64,000 nt of DNA from Spodoptera frugiperda (lineage: Eukaryota; Arthropoda; Insecta; Lepidoptera; Noctuidae), in contig NC_064212.1 in NCBI RefSeq assembly GCF_023101765.2, positions 8,742,001 through 8,806,000 on the forward strand, in the 5' to 3' direction. Shown one piece after another: positions 12,281 through 22,322 of this stretch. A program made the position numbers and the translations under genes. Position 1 is the stretch's first letter. Every line of letters begins with the position of its first letter. The notes below the pieces were generated by a model that saw nothing but the letters and a program-made list of their open reading frames with translations, made no database searches and was not told the origin of the DNA.

Positions 12281-13751
12281 TCTATACATATAATAAAATC
12301 GTAGAAAAGTGCTGTCTGTACATTGAAAATAAAAATAAAAAAAATAGCAGGGGTTATTGTTATGTCGATGTCGAACCCAAAAATGTAATTAACTTTTTTT
12401 TGTCTGTTTGTCTGTTTGTCTGTTTGTCTGTTTGTCTGTTTGTCTGTTCGTCTGTGCGCGCTAATCTCAGAAACGGCTGATCCGAGTTGGATGCGGTTTT
12501 CACGAATATATTGTGGGATGCTTAAATTTACATTTAGTGTTTGTTTCATGTCAATCGGTTCATAAATAAAAAAGTTATGTCAAATTAAAGAATCACGTCG
12601 AACATTCTATGCTTATACCATTAATCTCCGCAACTATTTGACGGATTTGGTTGAAATTTGGTACAGATATAGTTTAGAACCTTAGAAAGGACATAGATAT
12701 ATTTTTATTTCAAAAATCAAAAAATAAAAATAAGAAATAAATTATTTATAAATAATTCTATGTCGATCGTTACACGACTTCGGTTCATGTTATTGTTTTA
12801 ATTCATCGAAAAAAGTAAATAAATAGTAAAAAGGTATGAAAAAAATAATATCAATATAATAAAACATTTAGTACAAAGAAAATGCTCTAACGGAGTATAG
12901 ATAATTCTATGTCGATCGTTACACGACTTCGGTTCATGTTATTGTTTTAATTCATCGAAAAAAGTAAATAAATAGTAAAAAGGTATGAAAAAAATAATAT
13001 CAATATAATTAAACTTTTAGTACAAAGAAAATGCCCGAACGGAGTATAAATAAATAATCCAAGTTGTCTTTATCCTCGATAGATGGCGTTGGGATCGAAA
13101 TAGATCGCGCTATGGTTTCGTTACATTCATTTGGTTGGGTATCGGCCGAGCGCTTCGGTACTATCGTAGAAAAAGTGTATTATCAGTCGTATGATTATTT
13201 GTCTGTAGTGGTCCTGCTGTTTCGTATATTCTAAATTGGTTTCGTTGTATTTGTCAATTAATAAGTTTATTTGTTGGGTTTTCCTGGTTTTTTGGTTAAA
13301 CTATTTAACGTAGGTTTAGTTTGATATCGATTATTAGTAGTTACTGTAGTTAGTTTTTTTAATAAAATTGTAAGTCTAATTTATAAATTAATTAGATTAG
13401 ATTTAAGTCGTTTCTTTTAAATTATTTAGTTTAAGCTTGGTTATTATAGCATAGAGGATAGGTTGTAATATAGTTTCTTTTTTAATTGTTATAAATTCGT
13501 AATTCGTAGCTTTCTTTAGTTTTAAGTTAGTTTAAGTCCGTTTTTAAACTATTTTTTCAATGCCCTAAGTGAGTATACATCTATTAAATTCAAACGCAGA
13601 GCTCATTATGTTGATTTTTGAAGAGTTCCCTGGAATATCTTCCACATCTCATTTTTGAAGAGATCCCGCGAGATCGGGAACTATGTGGTTAAAACCAAAA
13701 ATTTGCCGGAAGTCACTATTCCACGCGAACGAAGTCGCGGGCAAAAGCTAG
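12281..13751 (+). mobile_element. non-autonomous Helitron, full length
   Basis: The element starts with TCTATACATATAATAAAATC right after an A (12280) and ends with CTAG at 13748-13751 right before a T (13752). These are the Helitron hallmarks: 5' TC, 3' CTRR, insertion between A and T, no target duplication. A short GC hairpin (CGCG..CGCG, about 13723-13738) precedes the 3' end. Inside lie an 8-bp-period (TGTCTGTT)n run at about 12401-12448 and a 149-bp tandem duplication (12752-12900 and 12901-13049). It carries no Rep/helicase gene, so it must move in trans. A nearly identical copy begins at 62979. The minus-strand 97-codon frame at 12256-12549 is only a translation of this repeat. Confidence 0.82.
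12752..13049 (+). repeat. 149-bp tandem duplication inside Helitron
   Basis: Two adjacent copies of a 149-bp unit starting ATAATTCTATGTCGATCG (12752 and 12901), with few differences. The same duplication, period 150, is present in the copy at 62979, so it predates the split of the two insertions. Confidence 0.85.
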
Positions 13752-14231
13752 TTAGAAATAAAAAAGAACATCAGCAAAGTCGGTAATTTCTTTTTGGACA
13801 ATGTTATTTTTTTATTATACTAGGTAGGTTTCTTTCAAATAAATGGTAGGAAATGTTTCGTTTCTTATGTATTTTATTGTAAAGGTACGATCGGATATAA
13901 GTATCTACAATAAATCTTAGTTCAACATAGAAAAAATATAATAATCAATGAATGACTGACGTATTACGCAAGCCTATCACTTGATTCCATTCCTACCTCG
14001 TGACTATATTGTAAATGCGCGTAACTATTCCATAATAACTATATAATCGTAAGGTAACGACAGCGTCACACCGTATCATGTGGGAAATATGCCGGTCCGA
14101 GTAAGGAAACATAATATGTACGCTTAATTGTCAATATTCACTGTATCTAATTGCTAAACGTTAATAAAGGAATTAGCGAGTAGCTTGTTTGTCATAAAAT
14201 ATGTATTTGTGATTAAAACACAGACTATGTC

Positions 14232-14496
14232 GCAACGAGCCGCTAGCCCGTACAGTAGAGTTGTAGTATAGTTGTAGTATATTGTGGTGAAGTGGTTAGT
14301 TGTGGTAGACGGGATGTAACCAGGGAATAAAACCGCTGTATTGTGTCCGTGCTACCGGAGTGAATTTATTGTTAACACTAAAATTAATACAAAGTAGATC
14401 ACACAAGAAAGGTTCGATGACCTACTCAGCGCGTAATAATTTTGCTTAATAGGTTGAAATACATAACAAGTAAAATACTATGGCGATGCTCGTACA
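14232..14496 (-). repeat. 3' LTR of the BEL/Pao element
   Basis: 265 bp against 254 bp in the other LTR. The difference is an exact 11-bp tandem duplication (14259-14269 and 14270-14280). The inner end is intact (GCTCGTACA, ending 14496). The outer end reads GCA where the other LTR has TGT (14232-14234), so the 9-bp terminal inverted repeat is damaged here. A polyadenylation signal AATAAA on the minus strand corresponds to 14365-14370. Confidence 0.9.
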
Positions 14497-14587
14497 TCCT
14501 GCCAACCAATAAGAGAAAAGAAATAAAGTAACACAATATTAATCTAAAGTCACAATTCGCCGTCCATAATAGCTTGTCCGGTAATGG

Positions 14588-17500
14588 TCAGTGCTGCGCC
14601 GGGTCCGGCGACGTTCCGATGTCCATCTTTCTGACGCTGGCAGACGCGAAGTGTTGAGGTTCGATGATCTCTCTCGTCAGCCGGTTGTCTGCCTCAATTC
14701 CATTGCTGGTTTGGTCTCGTGGAAGATGAGTTAAAACCAGTTCCATGTCGTCCTTGGGTTCTGCTAGACGGCTGGCTCCAGGTAAACAGAGACGACGTCC
14801 TCTGACCGTGATGTATATCCAAATGCCAAACATAGTTCCACATAATGCCATAAACCCGTACATGATGTAATGATGTGGTTCTGCCGCGGCTAATTTCGTC
14901 GCATGTTGTTCCTGCTGTTCCTTAACCAGTCGTATTTTCTTCTTCAAATTAATCAATTGTTCTTCGTGTGTTTCTAATGTGATGTTGGACCAATTCGAAA
15001 TTCTGTTATTGTTTGATAATAATAACTCGTTTATGTTTGCATCTGGTACGTAGATCTCATCTTCCTCAGGTCCCAATTCCATTTTGCTATGTAAACTATA
15101 ATGCGAGTGAATGAGGTGATTGTCGCCTCGCATCATACATCCTTTTGCCAACGTAATTATTCCAGTGCCACGCAAGGTCTGTGACGTAACGCCAGCTGGA
15201 CAGAAAATGCGCATGGTGCATTCCTCGCAACACCCAAACAACCACGCGTCCTTGCTGTGTATCTTTTTCCATTCATTACGGCAACTTGATACTTCAGTGC
15301 GGCAACTGGACACCTCTCTATTGTTTATTATGTTAGCTTCGCACATGTGTGTTGTCGTTTTAATCTCGTAGAAAGGTAAATCGACGTTACATAACATTTG
15401 AAATGTATTGACTTCTATGCACGATGATAGATGTTGTTCATCCATTGGTATTATCATGTCCTTTTTTAAGTTCACCGCCATGTATTTGGCTGTAGGTATC
15501 ACATAAATCATGGAATCTCTCTGCATGTTCCGAATCGGTAGTACTTCCGTTAGCTCGTATTGTTCGTCTGTTACGAGAGGAATCTTTACTTCAAATATTA
15601 AGAAGTCTTCGATAAGTTTTCCGTGCACTGTGGATAGTTTATACATTTCTCGGATGCATTTGAGGCTATTTGTGCAGGGCAGTGACAATCCTTTGGGTAC
15701 TTGTGCCGAGATAGTGTGTAATTGCTTCTCAAAGGCATTGGGCTTCAGTAAATGAATGTCCACTCTACCGTTGCGGAGGTCTGTAATTAAGTCCATCAAT
15801 GTATCTTGTATTCTTCGCAGGTTTCCAATCATCATGTTTGCGGCGAGTGCTGTGGCGGTGATAAAAGTTATTTGGTCTTGCTCGGTCTTCAACTGTAGTA
15901 CCGACTCTCTAATCTGTTTGTTCATAACAATAAACTGTCTGTTCATAACTTCCTCATTTCTCTTCAGTAAGTTGTATTCGCCTTCAATAATCGATGTGTG
16001 TTGTTTGTACAGATTCAGTAAGTGGTCTTCGTTGGCTTGGATGGATTTGATGTCTTCATGATATTTTTCAGCAAATTTGTCATCGAGTACGCCGAAAAGT
16101 GAATTGGCGATGTTTCCGATTCCGTTGATTAGTCCTCTTCTGTTGCGCATTCCATGTTCAAACTGTAGTATATCGTTGTAGTGTCTCAGTTCGTTTAATT
16201 CATGTTCAAACTGTGTAGAGATAGCAAAGCAAGCTACGTTACGCTGACCAATGCCTTGCAGCTGTTTGATGTAGCTTTCAACAGCAGAAACACTTTTCCA
16301 GTACGTGGACATGTTATAGTAGACCACTAATTTCCACTCATCTTGTATGATCTGTAAGTCTGCTATTTTGTCGAAATATACGAGATGGGATGGATCGAGG
16401 GTCGTTACGTTAGCGAGTTGCTGAGTGGCTGTTGTGCCGCCGATAACCAAGAAGAACAGCAATGTACTTAAGCATGTGAAGAAAGCATTTTTCTTTGGTC
16501 TTCTGTGTTTCACGCGCTCCTGACGGTGTGACGCGGTTGTTTGGGCTACTGACACACCATCAGCATCATCTTGTAGTGTGTTGTCCGTAACATAATTGTC
16601 CATGTTGTCTATGGGCAATCGGGACAATTTTGTGATCGGCCTTTTCACTGTGTTTGATTTTGTTTTCAGTGTAACGACTCGTACCAGGTTATCGGATCCA
16701 GGATGTGTTTCTGTAACTCGACCCAGTAACCATTGGGCTGGTGGTACGTGGTCTTCTTTTATAAGTACTATATCACCCACTTTAATGTTTTCTGTTGGGT
16801 TCGTCCACTTCCCTCGCAGCTGCAGTGTTTGAAGATAATCTTTAGACCACTTTCTCCAAAATTCTCTGTACATGTTTTCTGTAAGCCGCCAGCGCACTGT
16901 TAAGTTCGTAATTTCAGCTGCAGACGCGATGGGTGGTGCTAAGACAGGACCGCCAACTAAGAAGTGACCCGGTGTCAAGTAGTCAATGTCATCAGTGTCA
17001 TTGGTTAGAGCAACGAGTGGCCTTGAATTAAGGCAGGCCTCAATTTGTACAAGTAACGTCGTGAATTCTTCGTATGTCAGCCTTTGATCACCAAGGACAC
17101 GTTTGAGGTGATGTTTCATGCTCTTGACCGCAGCTTCCCATAGTCCTCCGGCCGTCGGCCAAGCGGGAGCATTGAAATGCCATTCAATGCCTTGAGTCGC
17201 GACGTTGCTGAGTAGTTCATCGTTGACGAAAAGTTTCAGAGCCTCCCGGTGTTCCCTTTTTAGGGTTTTCGCTGCGCCGACAAAGTTCGTCCCATTATCG
17301 CTGTAGATATGCTTGGGTGTTCCCCGTCGAGCGCAAAGCCGCTTCATTGCTGCCAAAAATGTGATTGTGCTGAGGTCTGAAACTAGCTCAAGATGAACAG
17401 CCTTGGTGGAAAGACAAATAAAAATGGCGATGTATGCCTTTACTGTCTTTATACCTCGGCCTTTATTAGCCTTTATTTCAACATGTCCAGTGAAGTCTAC

Positions 17501-20500
17501 ACCGGTGTGTGTGAACGGCCGCGACGGTGTAACTCGAGGCGTAGGTAGGTCAGCCATCAGCTGACTGCTGCGTTGCGTTTTGTGACGGTGACATGTGACA
17601 CATTTAATTAGTTGTTTTTTGATTGTTTTCATGCCACCCAGTATCCAATATTTGTGTCGAATGTATCCCAGGGTAAGTCTCGCGCCTCCGTGCAGAGTAT
17701 TCTTGTGAGCTTGGTCAATCAGAAGCTGTGATAATTTATGGTTGTTCGGCAAAATTACTGGATGCTTCTGGTTGTGGGCTATATGAGCATGTTCCAGTCT
17801 ACCCTGTACTCGTAGGATACCGTTGGCATCTATGATGGGGCTCAAACTCAAAAGTTTGCTTGTAGGCCGCACTCGCTTGTGTTTTTGGATGTAAGATATA
17901 TCATCCCAAAAACTGTTGTATTGTACTGTTTTGACGATCAAAGTCTCAGCCAACTCTAAATCCTTTGTAGTTAAGTATGAAATTCGCTTGGCTTTTGTAG
18001 CATTACGTGAATTGTTGATGAATCGTAGTACCCAGCTGACGACTCGAATTGCAAGAGTTATTGAACTGCATTTTTGCAGTATAATGTCAATAAATTGAGC
18101 GTAGGTAGGCTGAGTGGCGCAAACATGAACGTTTTTCTTCTGCTCTTCATTGGTTGTAACAATGATCTGGTCGGGAACGTCGTTAGTCTGAATCCAGGTT
18201 GGAGCGTTCCACCACAGTGTATGACCCATTAAATCTCTTGGAAGAATTCCGCGGCTCGCACAATCTGCGGGATTTTCAGTAGTCTTGACATGTCTCCAAC
18301 AGGTTGAGGCGACGATCTGTGTTATCTGAGTGACTCTATTGGCTACGAAACTTTTCCAGCGGTTCACATCGCCTTGTAACCACCCAAGCACTACCATCGA
18401 ATCTGTCCAACAAAGTACGGCGCTCGGTTGCATATTCGTTGATTCTTTGATCTTATTGATAAGTCGAGCTAGTAAGACTGCACCACACAACTCTAATCTG
18501 GGTAAAGAGATAGGTTTCTTCAACGGTGCTAGTTTGGTTTTTGCTGCTACCAGTCGGATCACATGTTGACCACCTTCATCGTAGGACTTGCAGTAGACGA
18601 CGCATCCATAGGCCTTCTCAGATGCATCGCAAAAGCCATGTAATTCGAAGGGTTTTGTTGTGTTGCCGATCCATCGTGGTATAGTAATGTCGTGGATGTG
18701 TGACATCTGTTGTCGGAACAGTTCCCATTCTTCTAGTATGTGTGACGGCAAGCAATCATCCCAACCGGTTGTCGTTATCCAGGCTGTTTGAAAAATCAAC
18801 TTGGCTTTCAATGTGACGGGTGATAACCAGCCAAGTGGGTCATAAAGTTTCGAAATGTCGGATAGCAGTGTACGCTTGGTGTTGACGTCACGTTTTGCGA
18901 TGAGTGTAATTTGTTTATATGTAAACTGATCCGCGCATGGATTCCACGTGATGCCGAGTGTTTTATTTGTGTCAGCGTCTTTGAAGTTAAACATTCCTTG
19001 ACTTATTGATTCATTGGGTAAGTTTTCAAGCAGGCTTGTATTATTGCTGGCCCATTTGCGTAGATTAAATCCACCGCCTCTTAGCATGGTCATAACTTCA
19101 TTTTGAACCTTCTGTGCTGTTGACAGATCGTTACTTCCTCCCAAAAAATCGTCGACGTATAGTTGATTGGATAGGATATCCGCAGCTAACGGGTAGCGCG
19201 CGCCGTCGTCCTCAATCAATTGTTGTATGGTCCGCATAGCTAAAAATGGAGCGGATTTGGTTCCGTATGTTACCGTAGTGAGCTGAAATTCTTGTATCGG
19301 TTCAGTCATGGAATTTCGCCAAACAACTTTTTGCAGATGTTGGTCTATATCTTGAATACGTATTTGTCGATAAAACTTCTCAATATCTGCAGTGTACACG
19401 TATTTGAAAGTCCTCCATCGTAAAATCATAGATTGCAAGTCTTGTTGTAGGTTTGGCCCGCAGCACATCAGTTGATTCAAACTAGAGCCAGAACTAGTAA
19501 TCGCAGAGGCATTGAAGACTACACGTAGTTTGGTTGTTGTTGAGTCAGGTTTTATTACTCCATGATGAGGTAGGAAACAGCTTAGTGTTGTCGACTTAGT
19601 GCAAAATTTCATATGTTGTAGAGTTAGGTACTCTTCGATGAAGGCCTTATAGCTTGAAGATAGGGTTTCATCACGAGCTAAACGCCTTTCCAATTGTTTG
19701 AATTGTGCCACTGCTTGAGGTTTTGATTGTCCTAAGTGTTTGAAGAAATCGGGTTTCATGGGAATCCGAACCGCGTACCTTCCATCGTCAAGCCTTTTCG
19801 TGGTGTTAACATATAGAGATTCGCAGTACTCTTCTTCAGTTGTGAGGGCGTCGTTATGCGGTGATGACGTCAGCTCTTCAATTTCCCAAAACCGTGAAAT
19901 ATCTTCGTTGTTGACTACTACGTGACAGTTGAAAGTGTTTGTGTTTCCAAGCAACACCCATCCGAACTTCGTTTGTTGTGCAATTGGCGCGTTGAAATCT
20001 CCTCGAAGAATGTTGCTCATGACAATGTCCGCGTAGACTCCAGCATCAAGCAAAATGTCGATTGGTCGGGATAAGTTGTACTGCGGATCGGCTAAGTTTA
20101 TGTTCTGAATGTGAGGCCAATCTTGTTTCTCGAAAGAGTAATTGGGCAAGTTATTCAATAGTTTAGCCATAACGAGTGCTTGTGTTGTGAAAGTGTAGTC
20201 ACCGTACAGCGATTCACAAACCAACTCAACTGTTCCGTTGCTCTGACTGACCGATGGTCCAATACCGCACACGGTGGAGTTCTGGTTGTGCCTAGGCAAG
20301 CCCAATCGTTGTGCAGCTGACTCCGTTATAAGATTAAGTTGAGAGCCTTGATCTAGAAGACATCTCAGCGTTATGTAGGTTCCATCTGCAGCCCTCACTC
20401 GTAATTGCAGTGTGGCCAGCAAAACTTCATTGTAATTACCCGCCACGTGATTAGTTTTGCCCGGCATATTGGGTTGTGTGTCACCCGCGTTGTAGGGTCG

Positions 20501-22069
20501 CTGACCGGGCGATGACGTTAGTAACTGGGCGTCACGTGTCACGTCGTGTAGGGCAGTGTGATGTGCGGAGTTGCACACTCGACATCTTTTGTGAGAGTTG
20601 CATTTATTGCCGTTGTGCGAATACATGCAATTCGTGCAAATATGGAATTGTTCGATGGTTTTTAGTTTACGCTCCGGAGACATTTCCTGGAACGTTTTAC
20701 AGTTTAGTAAGATGTGGTTTGTTTTACAGATGGGGCAATTCCTATCTGAGTTTGTGTGGTTGACCTTAGGGTAACGTCTGTGTTTGTTGTACGTATCCCT
20801 TTGGAATGTTGGCGCTGCGTGCTCCTTGTTTGAAGTCGAGGGCGACACGTGATTCGGTTTGCTGTTGTGGGTCAAATTACTCCTTTTCTTCACGATGGCT
20901 TCTAGTGCAGTGAACTTGCTTTCGATAAAGCTGATAAATTCGTCGAAAACGGGCAAGTCTCTGGGATTTTTTCTTGCTTCCATGTAGTCGGTAATGGTCT
21001 GCGAATCAAGCTTTCCCACTAGAATGTGCACCAGAATCGGGTCCCACGTCGTAATGTCGATGCCCAGGTTGCGGATGGCGTGCACAGTTTCGAGGCTTGT
21101 GTCGTGGAGCCGTTTTAGATCGTATGAGTTTTGTTGTAGAGTTGTTGGTTGGCTCATCAAGGTCTGCATTAGCTTTGTAAAGAGTAGTTGCAGATTGTTG
21201 TACCTGTGGTTGAGAATTTCCCAACAGGAATCGTAATTGTGTTCCGAAACAGGTAAATGTTGTACTAAGCGCTCAGCTTCCCCCTTCAGCTTCCCTTTAA
21301 GATGTTGCATTTTTTGACCTTTGGAGAAAATTGGGTTGTTATGAATGGCAGCCGAGTAAAGGTCCATAAACGTCGGCCATTGGTGGTAGCTTCCAGAGAA
21401 AGTGGGTATTTCAATCTTCGGAGCACTGTCGCGTTGTTGTACAGCCAAGTTCAATTTGCGGTTGAGTTCACGCTTCGTTGCCTCGTAGGTATCTTCGTTT
21501 TGAGAGAACTCAAGTTCATAGGTCACGTCACTGCCAACGAAGATGTTGTCGAGTTTCCAGTGCACTTCATCGATCACCTTCCAACGGGACTCCAGTGTCT
21601 TCAGCTTGTCTTCGATATCCCATTTTTCGGTTATTTCAGAAGTGTTTAAGTTACGAATGAAGCGAGAGAAGGCTCTAAAGTTAGTGGCTTGTTGAACCTT
21701 GAGCTCATCTGCCTTAGATAGAACGCCAATGTTCTTACCTTGGGGGTCTACGCGTTCAGAGACCTTGTCACCAGCAGCAGAGTGAGTGGGCCAGGCTTGC
21801 AGCTTCTGTAAGATGTGCAAATATTCAAGCTTGACCCGTTCGTACGCCTTTGTATTGTAGTAATCGGCGGTCTGGACTTCATAGCTCAACAGCACACTAT
21901 GGTTTATTTCAAACTCGTTCCACTGCGCCTGGAGCTTGTCAAGTCTCTCCTTAATGTACGTAGCGGTTTTACGGTCGGGGCCATCCTTGCCGAAGTTGAC
22001 ACCGATTTTTCTGATGCCTTCAGCGATGATCTCCTGACGCTTGAAAAGTTCTTGTTGTTTAGTGTCCAT
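14588..22069 (-). CDS. gag-pol-env polyprotein of BEL/Pao element (2493 aa)
   Basis: One uninterrupted ORF from ATG at 22067-22069 to TGA at 14588-14590. Domains in order: coiled, charged N-terminus (about 1-190); gag DUF1759-like region (about 215-365, near IEIPTFSGSYHQW); Cys/His-rich zinc-knuckle region (about 445-508, from CPIC); aspartic protease with catalytic LLDQGSQ (D573); reverse transcriptase with TADIEKFYRQIR and YVDD (971-974); RNase H-like with FCDASEKAYG (D1148); integrase with a CVTC zinc-binding segment and D1525, D1591, E1645 (WEAAVKSMK); DUF5641-like tail. The envelope part runs from about 1858: hydrophobic signal-like segment (about 1862-1882), furin-type RNRR (1975-1978) followed by a Gly-rich fusion-peptide-like stretch, a long coiled coil, a Cys-rich ectodomain, a transmembrane segment (about 2400-2423) and a cytoplasmic tail. 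The C-terminal third resembles baculovirus/errantivirus F proteins. No frameshift or stop separates gag, pol and env, so separate env production would need splicing or proteolysis. Confidence 0.92.
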   Translation of the reverse strand: MDTKQQELFKRQEIIAEGIRKIGVNFGKDGPDRKTATYIKERLDKLQAQWNEFEINHSVLLSYEVQTADYYNTKAYERVKLEYLHILQKLQAWPTHSAAGDKVSERVDPQGKNIGVLSKADELKVQQATNFRAFSRFIRNLNTSEITEKWDIEDKLKTLESRWKVIDEVHWKLDNIFVGSDVTYELEFSQNEDTYEATKRELNRKLNLAVQQRDSAPKIEIPTFSGSYHQWPTFMDLYSAAIHNNPIFSKGQKMQHLKGKLKGEAERLVQHLPVSEHNYDSCWEILNHRYNNLQLLFTKLMQTLMSQPTTLQQNSYDLKRLHDTSLETVHAIRNLGIDITTWDPILVHILVGKLDSQTITDYMEARKNPRDLPVFDEFISFIESKFTALEAIVKKRSNLTHNSKPNHVSPSTSNKEHAAPTFQRDTYNKHRRYPKVNHTNSDRNCPICKTNHILLNCKTFQEMSPERKLKTIEQFHICTNCMYSHNGNKCNSHKRCRVCNSAHHTALHDVTRDAQLLTSSPGQRPYNAGDTQPNMPGKTNHVAGNYNEVLLATLQLRVRAADGTYITLRCLLDQGSQLNLITESAAQRLGLPRHNQNSTVCGIGPSVSQSNGTVELVCESLYGDYTFTTQALVMAKLLNNLPNYSFEKQDWPHIQNINLADPQYNLSRPIDILLDAGVYADIVMSNILRGDFNAPIAQQTKFGWVLLGNTNTFNCHVVVNNEDISRFWEIEELTSSPHNDALTTEEEYCESLYVNTTKRLDDGRYAVRIPMKPDFFKHLGQSKPQAVAQFKQLERRLARDETLSSSYKAFIEEYLTLQHMKFCTKSTTLSCFLPHHGVIKPDSTTTKLRVVFNASAITSSGSSLNQLMCCGPNLQQDLQSMILRWRTFKYVYTADIEKFYRQIRIQDIDQHLQKVVWRNSMTEPIQEFQLTTVTYGTKSAPFLAMRTIQQLIEDDGARYPLAADILSNQLYVDDFLGGSNDLSTAQKVQNEVMTMLRGGGFNLRKWASNNTSLLENLPNESISQGMFNFKDADTNKTLGITWNPCADQFTYKQITLIAKRDVNTKRTLLSDISKLYDPLGWLSPVTLKAKLIFQTAWITTTGWDDCLPSHILEEWELFRQQMSHIHDITIPRWIGNTTKPFELHGFCDASEKAYGCVVYCKSYDEGGQHVIRLVAAKTKLAPLKKPISLPRLELCGAVLLARLINKIKESTNMQPSAVLCWTDSMVVLGWLQGDVNRWKSFVANRVTQITQIVASTCWRHVKTTENPADCASRGILPRDLMGHTLWWNAPTWIQTNDVPDQIIVTTNEEQKKNVHVCATQPTYAQFIDIILQKCSSITLAIRVVSWVLRFINNSRNATKAKRISYLTTKDLELAETLIVKTVQYNSFWDDISYIQKHKRVRPTSKLLSLSPIIDANGILRVQGRLEHAHIAHNQKHPVILPNNHKLSQLLIDQAHKNTLHGGARLTLGYIRHKYWILGGMKTIKKQLIKCVTCHRHKTQRSSQLMADLPTPRVTPSRPFTHTGVDFTGHVEIKANKGRGIKTVKAYIAIFICLSTKAVHLELVSDLSTITFLAAMKRLCARRGTPKHIYSDNGTNFVGAAKTLKREHREALKLFVNDELLSNVATQGIEWHFNAPAWPTAGGLWEAAVKSMKHHLKRVLGDQRLTYEEFTTLLVQIEACLNSRPLVALTNDTDDIDYLTPGHFLVGGPVLAPPIASAAEITNLTVRWRLTENMYREFWRKWSKDYLQTLQLRGKWTNPTENIKVGDIVLIKEDHVPPAQWLLGRVTETHPGSDNLVRVVTLKTKSNTVKRPITKLSRLPIDNMDNYVTDNTLQDDADGVSVAQTTASHRQERVKHRRPKKNAFFTCLSTLLFFLVIGGTTATQQLANVTTLDPSHLVYFDKIADLQIIQDEWKLVVYYNMSTYWKSVSAVESYIKQLQGIGQRNVACFAISTQFEHELNELRHYNDILQFEHGMRNRRGLINGIGNIANSLFGVLDDKFAEKYHEDIKSIQANEDHLLNLYKQHTSIIEGEYNLLKRNEEVMNRQFIVMNKQIRESVLQLKTEQDQITFITATALAANMMIGNLRRIQDTLMDLITDLRNGRVDIHLLKPNAFEKQLHTISAQVPKGLSLPCTNSLKCIREMYKLSTVHGKLIEDFLIFEVKIPLVTDEQYELTEVLPIRNMQRDSMIYVIPTAKYMAVNLKKDMIIPMDEQHLSSCIEVNTFQMLCNVDLPFYEIKTTTHMCEANIINNREVSSCRTEVSSCRNEWKKIHSKDAWLFGCCEECTMRIFCPAGVTSQTLRGTGIITLAKGCMMRGDNHLIHSHYSLHSKMELGPEEDEIYVPDANINELLLSNNNRISNWSNITLETHEEQLINLKKKIRLVKEQQEQHATKLAAAEPHHYIMYGFMALCGTMFGIWIYITVRGRRLCLPGASRLAEPKDDMELVLTHLPRDQTSNGIEADNRLTREIIEPQHFASASVRKMDIGTSPDPAQH

Positions 22070-22302
22070 TGTAGTTGTGGGACACTAACTCCTGTTAACT
22101 TCAATAGCTTCCGGATCACCCTCTGTTGATGTTGCCTGTTGTGATCGCAGGATCAGAAGGTATCTCTAATACGATATGTGCGCCTTCTCAATCTGACTGG
22201 GGCGATCCGCTTGTGGAAGACCAGCCAAACCGATTCGCTATCGTAAATAGAAATACTTCGTACCTGAGATGGAGTGCAGGGCTGTAGTTCCAGTTGCGAT
22301 GA
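22070..22302 (-). other. untranslated leader of the BEL/Pao element
   Basis: About 230 bases between the primer-binding site and the ORF start codon. Short overlapping frames occur but nothing recognisable. It probably carries packaging and leader functions; this is inferred from position only. Confidence 0.6.
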
Positions 22303-22319
22303 TCCGGCTCGAAGGACCA
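22303..22319 (-). other. primer-binding site, tRNA-Tyr type
   Basis: Three bases inside the 5' LTR the minus strand reads TGGTCCTTCGAGCCGGA. Its complement TCCGGCTCGAAGGACCA equals the 3' end of eukaryotic tRNA-Tyr (acceptor strand TCGAAGG, discriminator A, CCA), pairing over 17 bases. The implied 5' acceptor strand CCTTCGA is also that of tRNA-Tyr. tRNA identity is from recalled tRNA sequence. Confidence 0.8.
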
Positions 22320-22322
22320 AAA

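Noticed and set aside
12256..12549. 97-codon minus frame, repeated at 62972-63247
   Set aside because: It is the translation of the Helitron 5' region, including its TGTCTGTT microsatellite; duplication reflects the transposon, not a gene family.
14191..14199. GTCATAAAA near the left LTR, matching the bases right of the other LTR (22577-22585)
   Set aside because: It is about 37 bases away from the LTR edge and could be chance; not accepted as a target duplication.
15120..22129. Many plus-strand and off-frame ORFs of 60-115 codons inside the BEL/Pao element
   Set aside because: All overlap the 2493-codon minus-strand ORF and have no domains; they are antisense or frame shadows.
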